Shown here: in pieces, positions 44,088-51,907 of the stretch
Layout: every line of letters begins with the position of its first letter
How positions within the stretch are numbered: the first letter of the stretch is position 1
Source of the DNA: Phocaeicola faecium
GTDB lineage: Bacteria; Bacteroidota; Bacteroidia; Bacteroidales; Bacteroidaceae
DNA length: 64,000 nt
Reading direction: 5' to 3'
Assembly (NCBI RefSeq): GCF_014837055.1
Contig: NZ_JACSPQ010000001.1
Coordinates: forward strand, 485,035 to 549,034
Position numbers and translations under genes: made by a program
Notes under the pieces: model-generated
The model's database searches: none
Told to the model about the DNA's origin: nothing
The model's input: the letters and a program-made list of their open reading frames with translations, nothing else

Positions 44088-44274
44088 GGTTGACAGGTTG
44101 TCGGTTGACAGTCATTAAATACATTGATATACAGATATTTATAGCAAAATATGTGTCAACCACATAATTTATGGTATTGTGATTACAAAAAAAAGTAGTA
44201 GGTTGCGGGGTTGCGGTTGCGGGTGTGCTTAATTGCTTTATTATCATTTAGTTACATTGGTTTTAGCCGCAACC
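44088..44274. repeat. GGTTG repeat arrays, left locus
   Basis: Two arrays in tandem. Array 1: GGTTGACA, GGTTGTC, GGTTGACA (44088-44110) with an inverted arm TGTCAACC (44154-44161). Array 2: three overlapping GGTTGCGG units (44201-44222) with an inverted arm CCGCAACC (44267-44274). The 44066-44297 interval has no gene. The motif recurs at 48.64-48.83 kb. Confidence 0.7.
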
Positions 44275-44297
44275 AGCTATATTATGGTATCACGAAA

Positions 44298-44331
44298 AAG
44301 CCCCGAAACGGTAATGTCCGAAACGGGGCTT
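44298..44331. terminator. Bidirectional terminator between convergent genes
   Basis: AAGCCCCG (44298-44305) pairs with CGGGGCTT (44324-44331), preceded by an A-run. It separates the XRE gene (plus) from the tape-measure-like gene (minus). Confidence 0.8.
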
Positions 44332-44365
44332 CATTAATATGGTAATGTGGAAAAATCCCACATTT

Positions 44366-45985
44366 TTACAACTTGTTGTTTATAGTCCTCACAATGCTTT
44401 CTCCTTGTTGTGGTATCTGTTTGGCGATTTTGCCCGTGTTTTCCTCTATTGTCTGCACGGACATGGTATTTTCCGCCCCGAACCTTGCCAAGTCATCCAC
44501 TTTGATACCCATGTCCGTAACTCTCGAAACGAGCGCGTCAAGCTGTGCGGTCGGGAATGTCACATTGATTTCAGGCCGATAGCTTTCATTCATGACCTGC
44601 CTTGTTTGGGAAGCAATATCGGGAGCATCTGAAACGGATGGAACAAGGGAAACCGCATCGCTGTAACTTTCACCGGACAAGGCTTCATAGATTTGCCTCA
44701 ACGCATCTACCTGTTCTTTGTTCAATCCTTTGATTTCCTCACCTGTTATCTGTAAGGCGGTAAACCGTCCGTTCAGTTCGTCTATGCTGTCCTGTGAGGC
44801 GGTGGCAAATCCCTTGCTTGATGCCTGCTGCTGTTCCTGCGCCTCCGGCTTGAATATGTCGAATCCCTGTTCCTCTGCCGCCTGCTGGTAGACCTCGTAA
44901 AGTTGGTTTGCCTTGTCCTGCTGTTCTACAGCGTCACCTACAAGCCCGTTGAGGATGTTCGTCCATTGCTTGAAACGCTGTTCGTCCGTAAGGTTGGTGT
45001 CCTTCATCACTTCCATCATTTCATTTTGAGCCTCCTCCAATAGCGGGGCAAGAGTAACGGAGTAAATCATCTGTTCGGCCAGCGTTCCCAACATGTCCGA
45101 AACGGACTGCGTGAAAGATTCTGCCGCATCTGTCCCATTCCTGAACGCATCCACCAAAGCATCGGACATGTTGTTTCCCAAATCTCCGAAAATGTCCGTC
45201 ATGTAGTCGTTGAGGGATTCAAACGCTTCTTCCGCCTGTCCGGCAAGGTCAATCATGTTCTGTAAGGTGGCTTTGTCCTCATCTGACATCTCACGGGTGT
45301 TTATAACGGACTCCGCCAGTTCCTTGTTAAATTCCCCGTTGGCTTCTATCAAATCGGGGTAAACATCAAGGATGGAAGAATAGACATCATGCTGCTTTTT
45401 CCAGAACCAAGCTCCGGTCGTATAGCTTCCGGTCTTGATTTCAATGTCGGCCAGTCCGGAATAGCTGTCTTTCAGTTCTGAATAATTTATTCCAAGCAGT
45501 TTATCAATAAATGCGTTGCCGGTACTTTTGCGAGAAAAGTATTCCTGCTGCTCTATTGTCCCGGCTATCTCGTTGTTCAGGTCTGTTATTGATTCCTTCA
45601 GCACATCGACTGCGTTTCTGGCCTTTGCGTATGAATCAATGCCAAATATCGTGCTCGCCTTTTCGTATAGCAGGTTCTGCTCCAGCAAAAGGAGATTGTA
45701 CTCCCTCTGTTGGGCTATCGTGTCGTTCATTATCTTTTCAAGCGTCTGTTTGTGCTTTGCCGTTTCTTGTGCTCCTTTGCCGATTAGCGAGAAGATTTCA
45801 CCTGCTGCGGCGAATGCTCCTCCTACAATTCCTCCCTGTGCGAATGCCATGCCGATATTTGACACTGCACCCAGCACATCGCCCAGACTTCCAACGACAT
45901 TTGCGGCCCGGTCTTTCCCCATCGCTTCGAACATGGAAGAAACCTCATCGGCCGCCTGCCCGGCCGCTCCTGATATTGTACGCAC
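44366..45985 (-). CDS. Phage tape-measure-like protein lacking its N-terminus
   Basis: A 539-residue protein that resembles the C-terminal part of tail tape-measure proteins: Gly/Ala-rich hydrophobic helix (VVGSLGDVLGAVSNIGMAFA, then IVGGAFAAAGEIF), long coiled helices, SFTQSVSDMLGTLAEQMI and a Gln-rich end. Full proteins are usually above 800 residues. The only start is GTG at 45985, with an in-frame TGA ten codons before it, so the N-terminal part is missing. No other tail genes follow. It could be a relic, or a satellite protein that interferes with helper tail assembly. Confidence 0.65.
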   Translation of the reverse strand: MRTISGAAGQAADEVSSMFEAMGKDRAANVVGSLGDVLGAVSNIGMAFAQGGIVGGAFAAAGEIFSLIGKGAQETAKHKQTLEKIMNDTIAQQREYNLLLLEQNLLYEKASTIFGIDSYAKARNAVDVLKESITDLNNEIAGTIEQQEYFSRKSTGNAFIDKLLGINYSELKDSYSGLADIEIKTGSYTTGAWFWKKQHDVYSSILDVYPDLIEANGEFNKELAESVINTREMSDEDKATLQNMIDLAGQAEEAFESLNDYMTDIFGDLGNNMSDALVDAFRNGTDAAESFTQSVSDMLGTLAEQMIYSVTLAPLLEEAQNEMMEVMKDTNLTDEQRFKQWTNILNGLVGDAVEQQDKANQLYEVYQQAAEEQGFDIFKPEAQEQQQASSKGFATASQDSIDELNGRFTALQITGEEIKGLNKEQVDALRQIYEALSGESYSDAVSLVPSVSDAPDIASQTRQVMNESYRPEINVTFPTAQLDALVSRVTDMGIKVDDLARFGAENTMSVQTIEENTGKIAKQIPQQGESIVRTINNKL

Positions 45986-46009
45986 GTCCCCCGATTGTAA
46001 ATACTCTGT

Positions 46010-46228
46010 TCATTGTAAATTCTTATTAAGTGATTCATTTTTGATTTTCATTTGTAATTGAGCATCATCGGTGGCATAAACATCGATGTTGATGCTTACA
46101 GGTGTATCCGTGGGAAACTCGTCCATCAGTTTCTTTCTGCCGTCAATTACGGAGTATATTCTTATCCGTTTCTTTGCCGGATTATTGCCTTTGGCGAAGT
46201 CCAGCAGTAACTTAACATTTCTTTTCAT
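46010..46228 (-). CDS. Small hypothetical protein upstream of the tape-measure fragment
   Basis: A 72-residue protein beginning MKRNVKLLLDFAKGNNPAKK with a beta-rich end (DTPVSINIDVYATDDAQLQM). The start at 46228 overlaps the preceding gene by 17 nt, which suits an operon; a longer frame to 46309 would overlap far more. No function recognised. Confidence 0.5.
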   Translation of the reverse strand: MKRNVKLLLDFAKGNNPAKKRIRIYSVIDGRKKLMDEFPTDTPVSINIDVYATDDAQLQMKIKNESLNKNLQ

Positions 46229-46475
46229 ATTCCCTCCTTCCGTATATCCGTACATACTCCGCAAATACCGAATCTGTGTCTTTCCTTCCTTCTTCAATCT
46301 GGAAAGCATCCACCATTTGGGTACAGCATCTCAGCCATTCTTCAAACTCAGGCTCTCCAGTCTTGCCTTGTTCGGCTGCAATCCACAATTCAGGGGATAT
46401 GCCGGGGAATTCCGCCTTTTTCTTCACTGCGCCAAGTATGGCGTCAATCTTCTGTTTTCGTTCTTCCTTATTCAT
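46212..46475 (-). CDS. Small hypothetical phage-type protein
   Basis: An 87-residue acidic helical protein (KKKAEFPGISPELWIAAEQG, VFAEYVRIYGRREYEKKC). Unassigned. It overlaps the DNA-packaging-like gene by 8 nt and the next gene by 17 nt, so the three are one transcript. Confidence 0.55.
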   Translation of the reverse strand: MNKEERKQKIDAILGAVKKKAEFPGISPELWIAAEQGKTGEPEFEEWLRCCTQMVDAFQIEEGRKDTDSVFAEYVRIYGRREYEKKC

Positions 46476-46797
46476 TTCGTAATTTGTTTATGCGTTCTGT
46501 AATCTTGTCTACCACTTCATCGGGTGCGCTCTCTAAAAGTTCCTCCAGCTTCTTATATTCCTCGTTGAGCATTTCACCAGGCGACATGCTCTGCATCTTT
46601 GGGGTGACATACTGCAAGAGGTTTGAAATTACCCTTACACGCTCGCCCGGATCTAAAAGTTCCAAATCATTCTCGAACTGATTGCGGTTCGTGTCAATGA
46701 TTGAAGCTATCCACTCCTTGACCGTTCCCGATATCTTGTTCGGAGTGCCTTTCTTGCGCCCTCCTGTCTTTTCTGTTCCTTTTCTTCGTCCTGCCAT
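46468..46797 (-). CDS. Phage-type protein with GGRKKGTPNK start (DUF5681/terminase-small-like)
   Basis: A 109-residue protein starting MAGRRKGTEKTGGRKKGTPN. The G-G-R-x-K-G-T-P-N-K motif is widespread in small phage proteins next to terminase genes (DUF5681 and small terminase-like families). A helical body follows (VRVISNLLQYVTPKMQSMSP). It may bind DNA at packaging; in a satellite it could redirect a helper phage's packaging. No large terminase is in the window. Confidence 0.6.
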   Translation of the reverse strand: MAGRRKGTEKTGGRKKGTPNKISGTVKEWIASIIDTNRNQFENDLELLDPGERVRVISNLLQYVTPKMQSMSPGEMLNEEYKKLEELLESAPDEVVDKITERINKLRNE

Positions 46798-46874
46798 TTC
46801 TATAATAGATTTGATTAGAAATTGCCGGGCAGATTCTCCGTCGTGGCAAACCTGCCCGGATTGAGTGTTACACT

Positions 46875-47339
46875 TTACTTGCGCATGAAGCTCTCACGCT
46901 CCATCGCTGCCTGCGGCTGCATGTCGGGATGTTTCAGTATTGCTCTCGTGTCCATGTCAATCGCGGCGGCGAATGAGTTTGTTTCTTCCTGTGGAGTTTC
47001 TGCTAACTGGTAAGAACCGGGTGCGCCTTTGACCTCCTGCAATCCCCCAACAAAATATTGTTTCTCTGAATTATCAAAGTCCGGGTCAAAGTGGGCATTA
47101 TAACCCAAAATCGCATCTGCCATCTTTTCGGTTTCAGTTCGCCCGTCCCATTGTTCCGGGTTGTTTATGGCATTGTTAGCCGCTTCCAATCCGAATTTCA
47201 CGGCAAGATGAGCAACGCGCATCGCCCAGTACTTGTCAACGTCCGCATCGTTATTCCATTTCACGATTGCTTCTTTCGCTTTTTGGTAACCCTGTTCTTG
47301 TGCCAAATTGGCTACTGAAAATAATAAGTCTTTTCTCAT
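46875..47339 (-). CDS. Hypothetical protein
   Basis: A 154-residue protein, helical in its first half (LLFSVANLAQEQGYQKAKEA) with a loosely structured, Gln/Glu-rich end (ETPQEETNSFAAAIDMDTRA). No family recognised. It sits between the RusA gene and the packaging-like gene on the same strand. Confidence 0.5.
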   Translation of the reverse strand: MRKDLLFSVANLAQEQGYQKAKEAIVKWNNDADVDKYWAMRVAHLAVKFGLEAANNAINNPEQWDGRTETEKMADAILGYNAHFDPDFDNSEKQYFVGGLQEVKGAPGSYQLAETPQEETNSFAAAIDMDTRAILKHPDMQPQAAMERESFMRK

Positions 47340-47358
47340 GTTTTTAAAATTTTGATTG

Positions 47359-47742
47359 TTAATAAAATAGTTGTTTTTGCTCGTTCACCTCCAGCAGAGC
47401 GAACTCTACGCGAGGATGATATTTGTCGATTTTCTTTTCCGCTGTAATCTGAAAGCATAGTTTATCGTCCGTAATGGCCCCGACCATTTGCAGGCAATCC
47501 AGTAGCGTTTTTAAGCTATTATCTAAGTCAAAACGTACCGAACTATGCCACACCCGGACAAAGAGCCGGAATCGTGAGGAAATACGCCTGTTTCGGTATA
47601 TCCGGCATTGTTCCATGAAGCTGCGTTCATAAGCCCGTATCTTCTCGTCCTTGATGATGCGCTTTGCGCCGAACTTTCCCGGCACGGCTTGGTAGTGGTT
47701 CGCCTTGGCGATAATCTGGCCGTGTATCGTTTCCACTTCCAT
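47359..47742 (-). CDS. rusA: RusA-type Holliday junction resolvase
   Basis: A 127-residue RusA-like endonuclease. The family signature is present: start EVETIHGQIIAKANHYQAVP, then acidic metal ligands in VRFDLDNSLKTLLDCLQMVG and AITDDKLC. It resolves Holliday junctions, typically for phages. I take Met at 47742 rather than the longer frame to 47781, because RusA proteins start near this point and the stop of the upstream gene lies at 47745. Confidence 0.85.
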   Translation of the reverse strand: MEVETIHGQIIAKANHYQAVPGKFGAKRIIKDEKIRAYERSFMEQCRIYRNRRISSRFRLFVRVWHSSVRFDLDNSLKTLLDCLQMVGAITDDKLCFQITAEKKIDKYHPRVEFALLEVNEQKQLFY

Positions 47743-47744
47743 GC

Positions 47745-48623
47745 CTAAGCGTTTTTGAATGTTATCCCGTAGTCCTTGCATATCTCGAAGAACGATCCGA
47801 TTCCTATGCGCTTCCCTGTCCGTAAAAGGTTGGTGAACTTCTTATCGGATTCAGCGTGGTTGTAGGCTTGGTTCTGACTGCTGCACACATGGAAGAACTG
47901 CCTCCCTTGCTCGCCCAATGAAGCCAATGCGCAACCGATAGTAAACCATGACTGATAATCTCCCGTGATGTCTATGCCGTTGGCTTCTATCCGCTCACAG
48001 CACTTTGCGACCTTGTCCAACACATCGTTGCCGGAGTATTGGTAATTTACCATTGACCGGGGTTCTACATAATAGCCCTCATAGGGGATTGCCTCAGCAT
48101 TTACATAAGGCTCTGCATCGTAGGACAAACAGCGCATCCGGCACACATCACCGCAAGCCGCATCTATGTTTATACCCATCCGTGCGAAATCCCGTTTAAG
48201 CTGCTCGAACTGTCCTTTGTGGTAATCCGGGTATCGTAATGGGAGTATCACGAAATAGCCGTTGCCGCTTACCGACAAACTGATATAGGCAATTTGGGGC
48301 AGCTTTGAAAGCCCCTGCTTCACTTCGTTCCAGTTGTCAATATGCAAGTTGTCCTGTCGGTCTATGTCCACACAGATAAAACCGGAATGCTTCACAAGGT
48401 TCTCAGCTTTACGGGTAGGGGAGAACACCCCGCTTATACAAGCCTGCGGCAAACGCTTCTTAATCTCGTTCCGTTCCTCTTTCGTGGGCAAAGAACGTAG
48501 CTGTTCAACCTCTGAAATATGCTTCTTGTCAAAGAGGAATGCACGGAGTTTGCATGTCGTGCCGTACACATCACGGACACCGTTGTATATCGAAACCTCT
48601 GTATCAAAAATATCTTTTCTCAT
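47745..48623 (-). CDS. VirE/BT4734-type primase-helicase partner
   Basis: A roughly 292-residue protein starting MRKDIFDTEVSIYNGVRDVY. Features are the BT4734-like N-terminal domain (HSGFICVDIDRQDNLH, with acidic residues as in primase folds) and SVSGNGYFVILPLRYPDYHK, the sort of region seen in archaeo-eukaryotic primase-like proteins. A VirE-like C-terminal part follows (YQSWFTIGCALASLGEQGRQ). I start it at 48623, since the codons upstream to 48701 run through the GGTTG repeats. It works with the DUF3987 protein in replication. Confidence 0.82.
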   Translation of the reverse strand: MRKDIFDTEVSIYNGVRDVYGTTCKLRAFLFDKKHISEVEQLRSLPTKEERNEIKKRLPQACISGVFSPTRKAENLVKHSGFICVDIDRQDNLHIDNWNEVKQGLSKLPQIAYISLSVSGNGYFVILPLRYPDYHKGQFEQLKRDFARMGINIDAACGDVCRMRCLSYDAEPYVNAEAIPYEGYYVEPRSMVNYQYSGNDVLDKVAKCCERIEANGIDITGDYQSWFTIGCALASLGEQGRQFFHVCSSQNQAYNHAESDKKFTNLLRTGKRIGIGSFFEICKDYGITFKNA

Positions 48624-48643
48624 ATTCTCAAAATTTATTAGGT

Positions 48644-48827
48644 GGTTGCATGGTTGCGGTTGCGATATGGTGTAAAATTGTGTATCACAATAAATTACCA
48701 CATATTTAGCCGCAACTACTATATTTGTGCTATTCTAATATCATATCTTGGGTGGTTGCGCTCGTTTTCTCTGTATCTATCACATTATAAGTGGTTTGTA
48801 TATCACCGCAACCGCAACTCCGCAACC
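48644..48827. repeat. GGTTG repeat arrays, right locus
   Basis: GGTTGCA then GGTTGCGGTTGCG (48644-48664) on plus, TTTAGCCGCAACTA (48705-48718), and an inverted array CCGCAACCGCAAC, TCCGCAACC (48806-48827) that lies inside the 3' end of the DUF3987 gene. The last array, read on minus, matches the 44201-44222 array in 21 of 22 bases. The repeats can fold onto each other. Between them is an AT-rich stretch with TTGTGTATCACAA. Confidence 0.7.
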
Positions 48828-50073
48828 TATCGTATTTTTTCAAGCACTTGGAAACGAATTGACGGGAAACTCCGACACCATCCGCAAAGGCTTGGATGCT
48901 TGGGGGATTATTGGCGAAGAACAAACGTGCTGTCATCTCTTCGTTTCCCATCGCTTTCGCTTCCGGCTGTTTCCTGCCCTCTGTCAGCTTCATGTACACC
49001 TTTTCGGCGCATCGCTCGAAGTAATTCATGCACCGTATCGAATACTCCATTTCTTCGGGTAGAATGCGGCTCATGCCCGGTTCGTTTCCCAACAGGTGTG
49101 CTATGCCTGCCCATCGTTCCACCATGATTTGAAGTTTGGCATAGACGGAAGCCATGTAACCGCAAGCACCTGATTTCTTCACTTGGAGCTTGTTGTAATA
49201 GTCAATATAGAGTTGCTTTGCTTTATCTGTGATATAAAGCGTGCCTAAGCCATTGCTTGCAAAATCGAAATCCAACAAACCGTTTATGTATTCGCTCCAA
49301 ACGTCCGATACTTCCTTAGACACCTTGCTTTCCGAATACATCGCCGGGGGAATGTCATCAGGATAGACAAACAGCCAGCGTTGGTTAAATCCGCTGCTCA
49401 TAAAGTAGTCGCTTCCGAACGTGTCGGCAAGTACATCGGGCTGTGTCCCTCCTATGATGGAAAGGCAAGGTTCTTTAATCAGCAAGGCAGTTTCGGATTT
49501 ACGGTTGATGATAATGTCGTCCACGCTCCATATTGAGATAAGCTGTGGTACTTCACCGCTCTTGTTGTATCGGTTCATATTGTACAACATGGTCGCAATC
49601 TCATCGGACACCAACAGGACATTCGGATTTTCGGATAAAGCCTTAATCCTGCTTTCGGGTGTAGAATCGCTTATTATCAGTTGCCGATAAACGGGCTTGT
49701 CGGCATTTTCATTCCCTGCTTTTACTTCCGCATCGTATTTCTTCATCGCTTCCCTGAACACTTCATAATTCGCTGCGTTGCGGTTGGTCAGAGGCCGCAA
49801 TACTTCACGCATCGGGGTGGTCTTGTTGCTTCCGCTTGGAGCCACAAGGCAAATGTAGAACGGAAAATAATTCTTATACCGTCCATCGTCGGAACATATT
49901 CGTTTGCCTACCGTTGTCGATACCGCCGTGAACATGGAAGCTGTGATAAAGTCTCGGTTGCATTGGTAGCCATCGGTATAGCTTTGTATGATTGCTTGCG
50001 CTTCTGAGGAAAGCCCGTCAATAGGTAAGGAAAGGCTTCCGGCAAGTATGTCGTTATCTACTGTAAACTTCAT
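48730..50073 (-). CDS. DUF3987 helicase-like protein, second copy
   Basis: A 447-residue DUF3987 protein with Walker A-like APSGSNKTTPMREVL near residue 83 and the Walker B-like strand VLLVSDEIATMLYNMNRY. It differs from the DUF3987 protein at 36.6-38 kb. The likely start MKFTVDNDIL at 50073 overlaps the preceding gene's TGA (ATGA). Its last 40 residues (RLRSCGCGDIQTTYNV) are coded by one of the GGTTG repeat arrays, so that DNA has a double role. Confidence 0.85.
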   Translation of the reverse strand: MKFTVDNDILAGSLSLPIDGLSSEAQAIIQSYTDGYQCNRDFITASMFTAVSTTVGKRICSDDGRYKNYFPFYICLVAPSGSNKTTPMREVLRPLTNRNAANYEVFREAMKKYDAEVKAGNENADKPVYRQLIISDSTPESRIKALSENPNVLLVSDEIATMLYNMNRYNKSGEVPQLISIWSVDDIIINRKSETALLIKEPCLSIIGGTQPDVLADTFGSDYFMSSGFNQRWLFVYPDDIPPAMYSESKVSKEVSDVWSEYINGLLDFDFASNGLGTLYITDKAKQLYIDYYNKLQVKKSGACGYMASVYAKLQIMVERWAGIAHLLGNEPGMSRILPEEMEYSIRCMNYFERCAEKVYMKLTEGRKQPEAKAMGNEEMTARLFFANNPPSIQAFADGVGVSRQFVSKCLKKYDRLRSCGCGDIQTTYNVIDTEKTSATTQDMILE

Positions 50074-50408
50074 CGTCTTACCCCCTTCCATAAAATGTCA
50101 AACAATGATAGCTGCCTATCGTCTTTGAAATACTCCCGGTTGCTGGTATAGAATCCGGCTTGCCTGTGCGATATGGGGCATTTGCCGGATGATACCTTTC
50201 GGATGATGCCGTTTTTCTTCATCTTGTCAATGAAACGGCAAATGTTGGCAATCCTTATGCCTGTTTCCCGTTCCGCTTGGTACATTGTCTTGGGCATCTC
50301 TGAAAAACATTGCGCAAGTCGCTTGAATTGAGGGATTTTATTCGTATCTTTGCCCCTGTCCTGATGAAGATTGGTAGTCGTGTCGGCTACCTTTTTTCTT
50401 GTATCCAT
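50070..50408 (-). CDS. Small winged-helix-like protein
   Basis: A 112-residue protein with a winged-helix pattern (KTMYQAERETGIRIANICRF, IDKMKKNGIIRKV) followed by a basic tail. It probably regulates or assists the replication genes and overlaps the DUF3987 start by 4 nt. Confidence 0.65.
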   Translation of the reverse strand: MDTRKKVADTTTNLHQDRGKDTNKIPQFKRLAQCFSEMPKTMYQAERETGIRIANICRFIDKMKKNGIIRKVSSGKCPISHRQAGFYTSNREYFKDDRQLSLFDILWKGVRR

Positions 50409-50410
50409 AT

Positions 50411-50758
50411 TTAGCCGATTTTTCGTGTTTCACAATACTTGTCCGCTTCATCCTTTAGCTCGCTTTCGCTCTTGCGTTTCCCGTTTGATAACCACTTGTC
50501 AATGTCGGACTGGAGAAAACGCAATTTCTTACCTCCCTTGTGGTATGGGATTTCCCGTTTGCTTACCCATCCGTAAATAGTTGCTTTTGCCGGGTGGTCG
50601 GGCAGATAGGCTTTGAGTTCGTCAATGTTCATCCATCTGTCCGCTGGAGCTGTCGGCGTTTCGCTCTTTTCCATTAATGCTTTTTCCAAAGCCTCTACTT
50701 TGGTGATGAGATATGCCATCGCTTTGGGCATGGTCTCTAAAGTAATCGTTTCGTTCAT
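50411..50758 (-). CDS. Excisionase-like HTH protein
   Basis: A 115-residue protein with a short coiled segment (AYLITKVEALEKALMEKSE) and an HTH_17 domain (MNIDELKAYLPDHPAKATIY then GWVSKREIPYHKGGKKLRFL). Same architecture as the protein at 38.0-38.4 kb, in the same place before DUF3987. A start at 50758 (MNETITLE) fits the family better than the extension to 50803. Confidence 0.78.
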   Translation of the reverse strand: MNETITLETMPKAMAYLITKVEALEKALMEKSETPTAPADRWMNIDELKAYLPDHPAKATIYGWVSKREIPYHKGGKKLRFLQSDIDKWLSNGKRKSESELKDEADKYCETRKIG

Positions 50759-50891
50759 TGTTGCTGTCCTGCTGGCTGTGTTCAGGCTTCCAGTTCCCGC
50801 CATGAAAGAAAAAGAAAACCGCTACCTCGAATGAGATAACGGTGCAAAAGAATTATATCCTATTTGGCAATAATTAGCGTGCTAACTCATG

Positions 50892-51896
50892 CTAATTGAA
50901 TAATTGCTTTTCATAGATTTCCTTGTATTGTTCGCTTTCATTGTCTATGGATGAACCAGATATTTTGTAGTTCAATAAACTATTGTTTAATACTTTAGCT
51001 AATTCATTTCTGTTTATGTTTCTGTCTATTATCCCCTTTGCTTTAAGCTGTTTAAAGTATTGGGCAATACACCCTTTTTCGTTCTTCTCGTTACCTATAA
51101 ATTTATAAGCATTATTCGTTTCATCGTATTCAAGCAATCGTGGAGTACATTCTGTTAATGCCATTAGGTATTTATTCCAATCTGTGGTAGTAAATATGTC
51201 GGCAAAGTTCTTGTATTGTTTCTTTTTTGTTGAATCCGATTTTTCCGAATTTTTATCTAACGAAGGTTTGATTAGTTCTATAATAAATTGTACTCTGTTA
51301 TTGTATAAATCAAATAAATTTTCAAATGCAGAAAGTCTGTTAGAATATCTGAATGGATGATTTAATACTTTCACATCAAATTGAAAATCTTTATATTCAT
51401 CGTGTAACTCCTTTATTATTTGAGCACCTCGTTCCATTTTGCCAGAATCTAATATTTCTCCGGCATAATCGTTGCCATCCATAACAGGAAGCCCATTAAT
51501 TAGCGGTTCTGTGTAGTCTAAAAAAGTTAGGACTCTGTTTCTGTCATATTCTGATAAGCAAGTATGTTTAGGCGTATATTCTATCTTTGAATCTACACCA
51601 TGATTTAAAATGTACTCAACGGTGCTTAAATTTGTATCAAATAATTTGTGTCGTTTTCTATAATCTTCTAATATGCTATCCCTTTCTAATGATTCTATAA
51701 AACTTAATTCTCTTCTTCTTATTTCTTCGTTTATTATTTCCTCTTTCCATAAATTTAATTGGCTACTAAACAAGGAACATCCTAATTCATCAAAAGTTGT
51801 TTCTCTGTATATGTATTTATACATTTCTTCATATTTAGTAGGATTAAAGCATACATAGTTGAGAAACTCAGAAACACTAATACTGATAATGTTCAT
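50892..51896 (-). CDS. Unknown AT-rich cargo protein beside the integrase
   Basis: A 334-residue helical protein I do not recognise. It has a YSNRLSAFENLFDLYNNRVQ block near residue 182 and a C-terminal region (GCIAQYFKQLKAKGIIDRN) that resembles the end of proteins associated with Bacteroidales elements (RteC/DUF6617-like), but only loosely. The codon use is distinctly more AT-rich than the neighbouring genes, suggesting separate acquisition. It lies 11 nt after the integrase and ends before the HTH gene, the usual slot for variable cargo in satellites, so a defence or helper-interference role is possible. Confidence 0.6.
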   Translation of the reverse strand: MNIISISVSEFLNYVCFNPTKYEEMYKYIYRETTFDELGCSLFSSQLNLWKEEIINEEIRRRELSFIESLERDSILEDYRKRHKLFDTNLSTVEYILNHGVDSKIEYTPKHTCLSEYDRNRVLTFLDYTEPLINGLPVMDGNDYAGEILDSGKMERGAQIIKELHDEYKDFQFDVKVLNHPFRYSNRLSAFENLFDLYNNRVQFIIELIKPSLDKNSEKSDSTKKKQYKNFADIFTTTDWNKYLMALTECTPRLLEYDETNNAYKFIGNEKNEKGCIAQYFKQLKAKGIIDRNINRNELAKVLNNSLLNYKISGSSIDNESEQYKEIYEKQLFN

Positions 51897-51907
51897 AACT
51901 ATATCGT

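Noticed and set aside
44088-44274. GGTTG arrays as a CRISPR or telomere-like tract
   Set aside because: The units are 8 nt with almost no spacers and there are only three per array; better described as short iterons.
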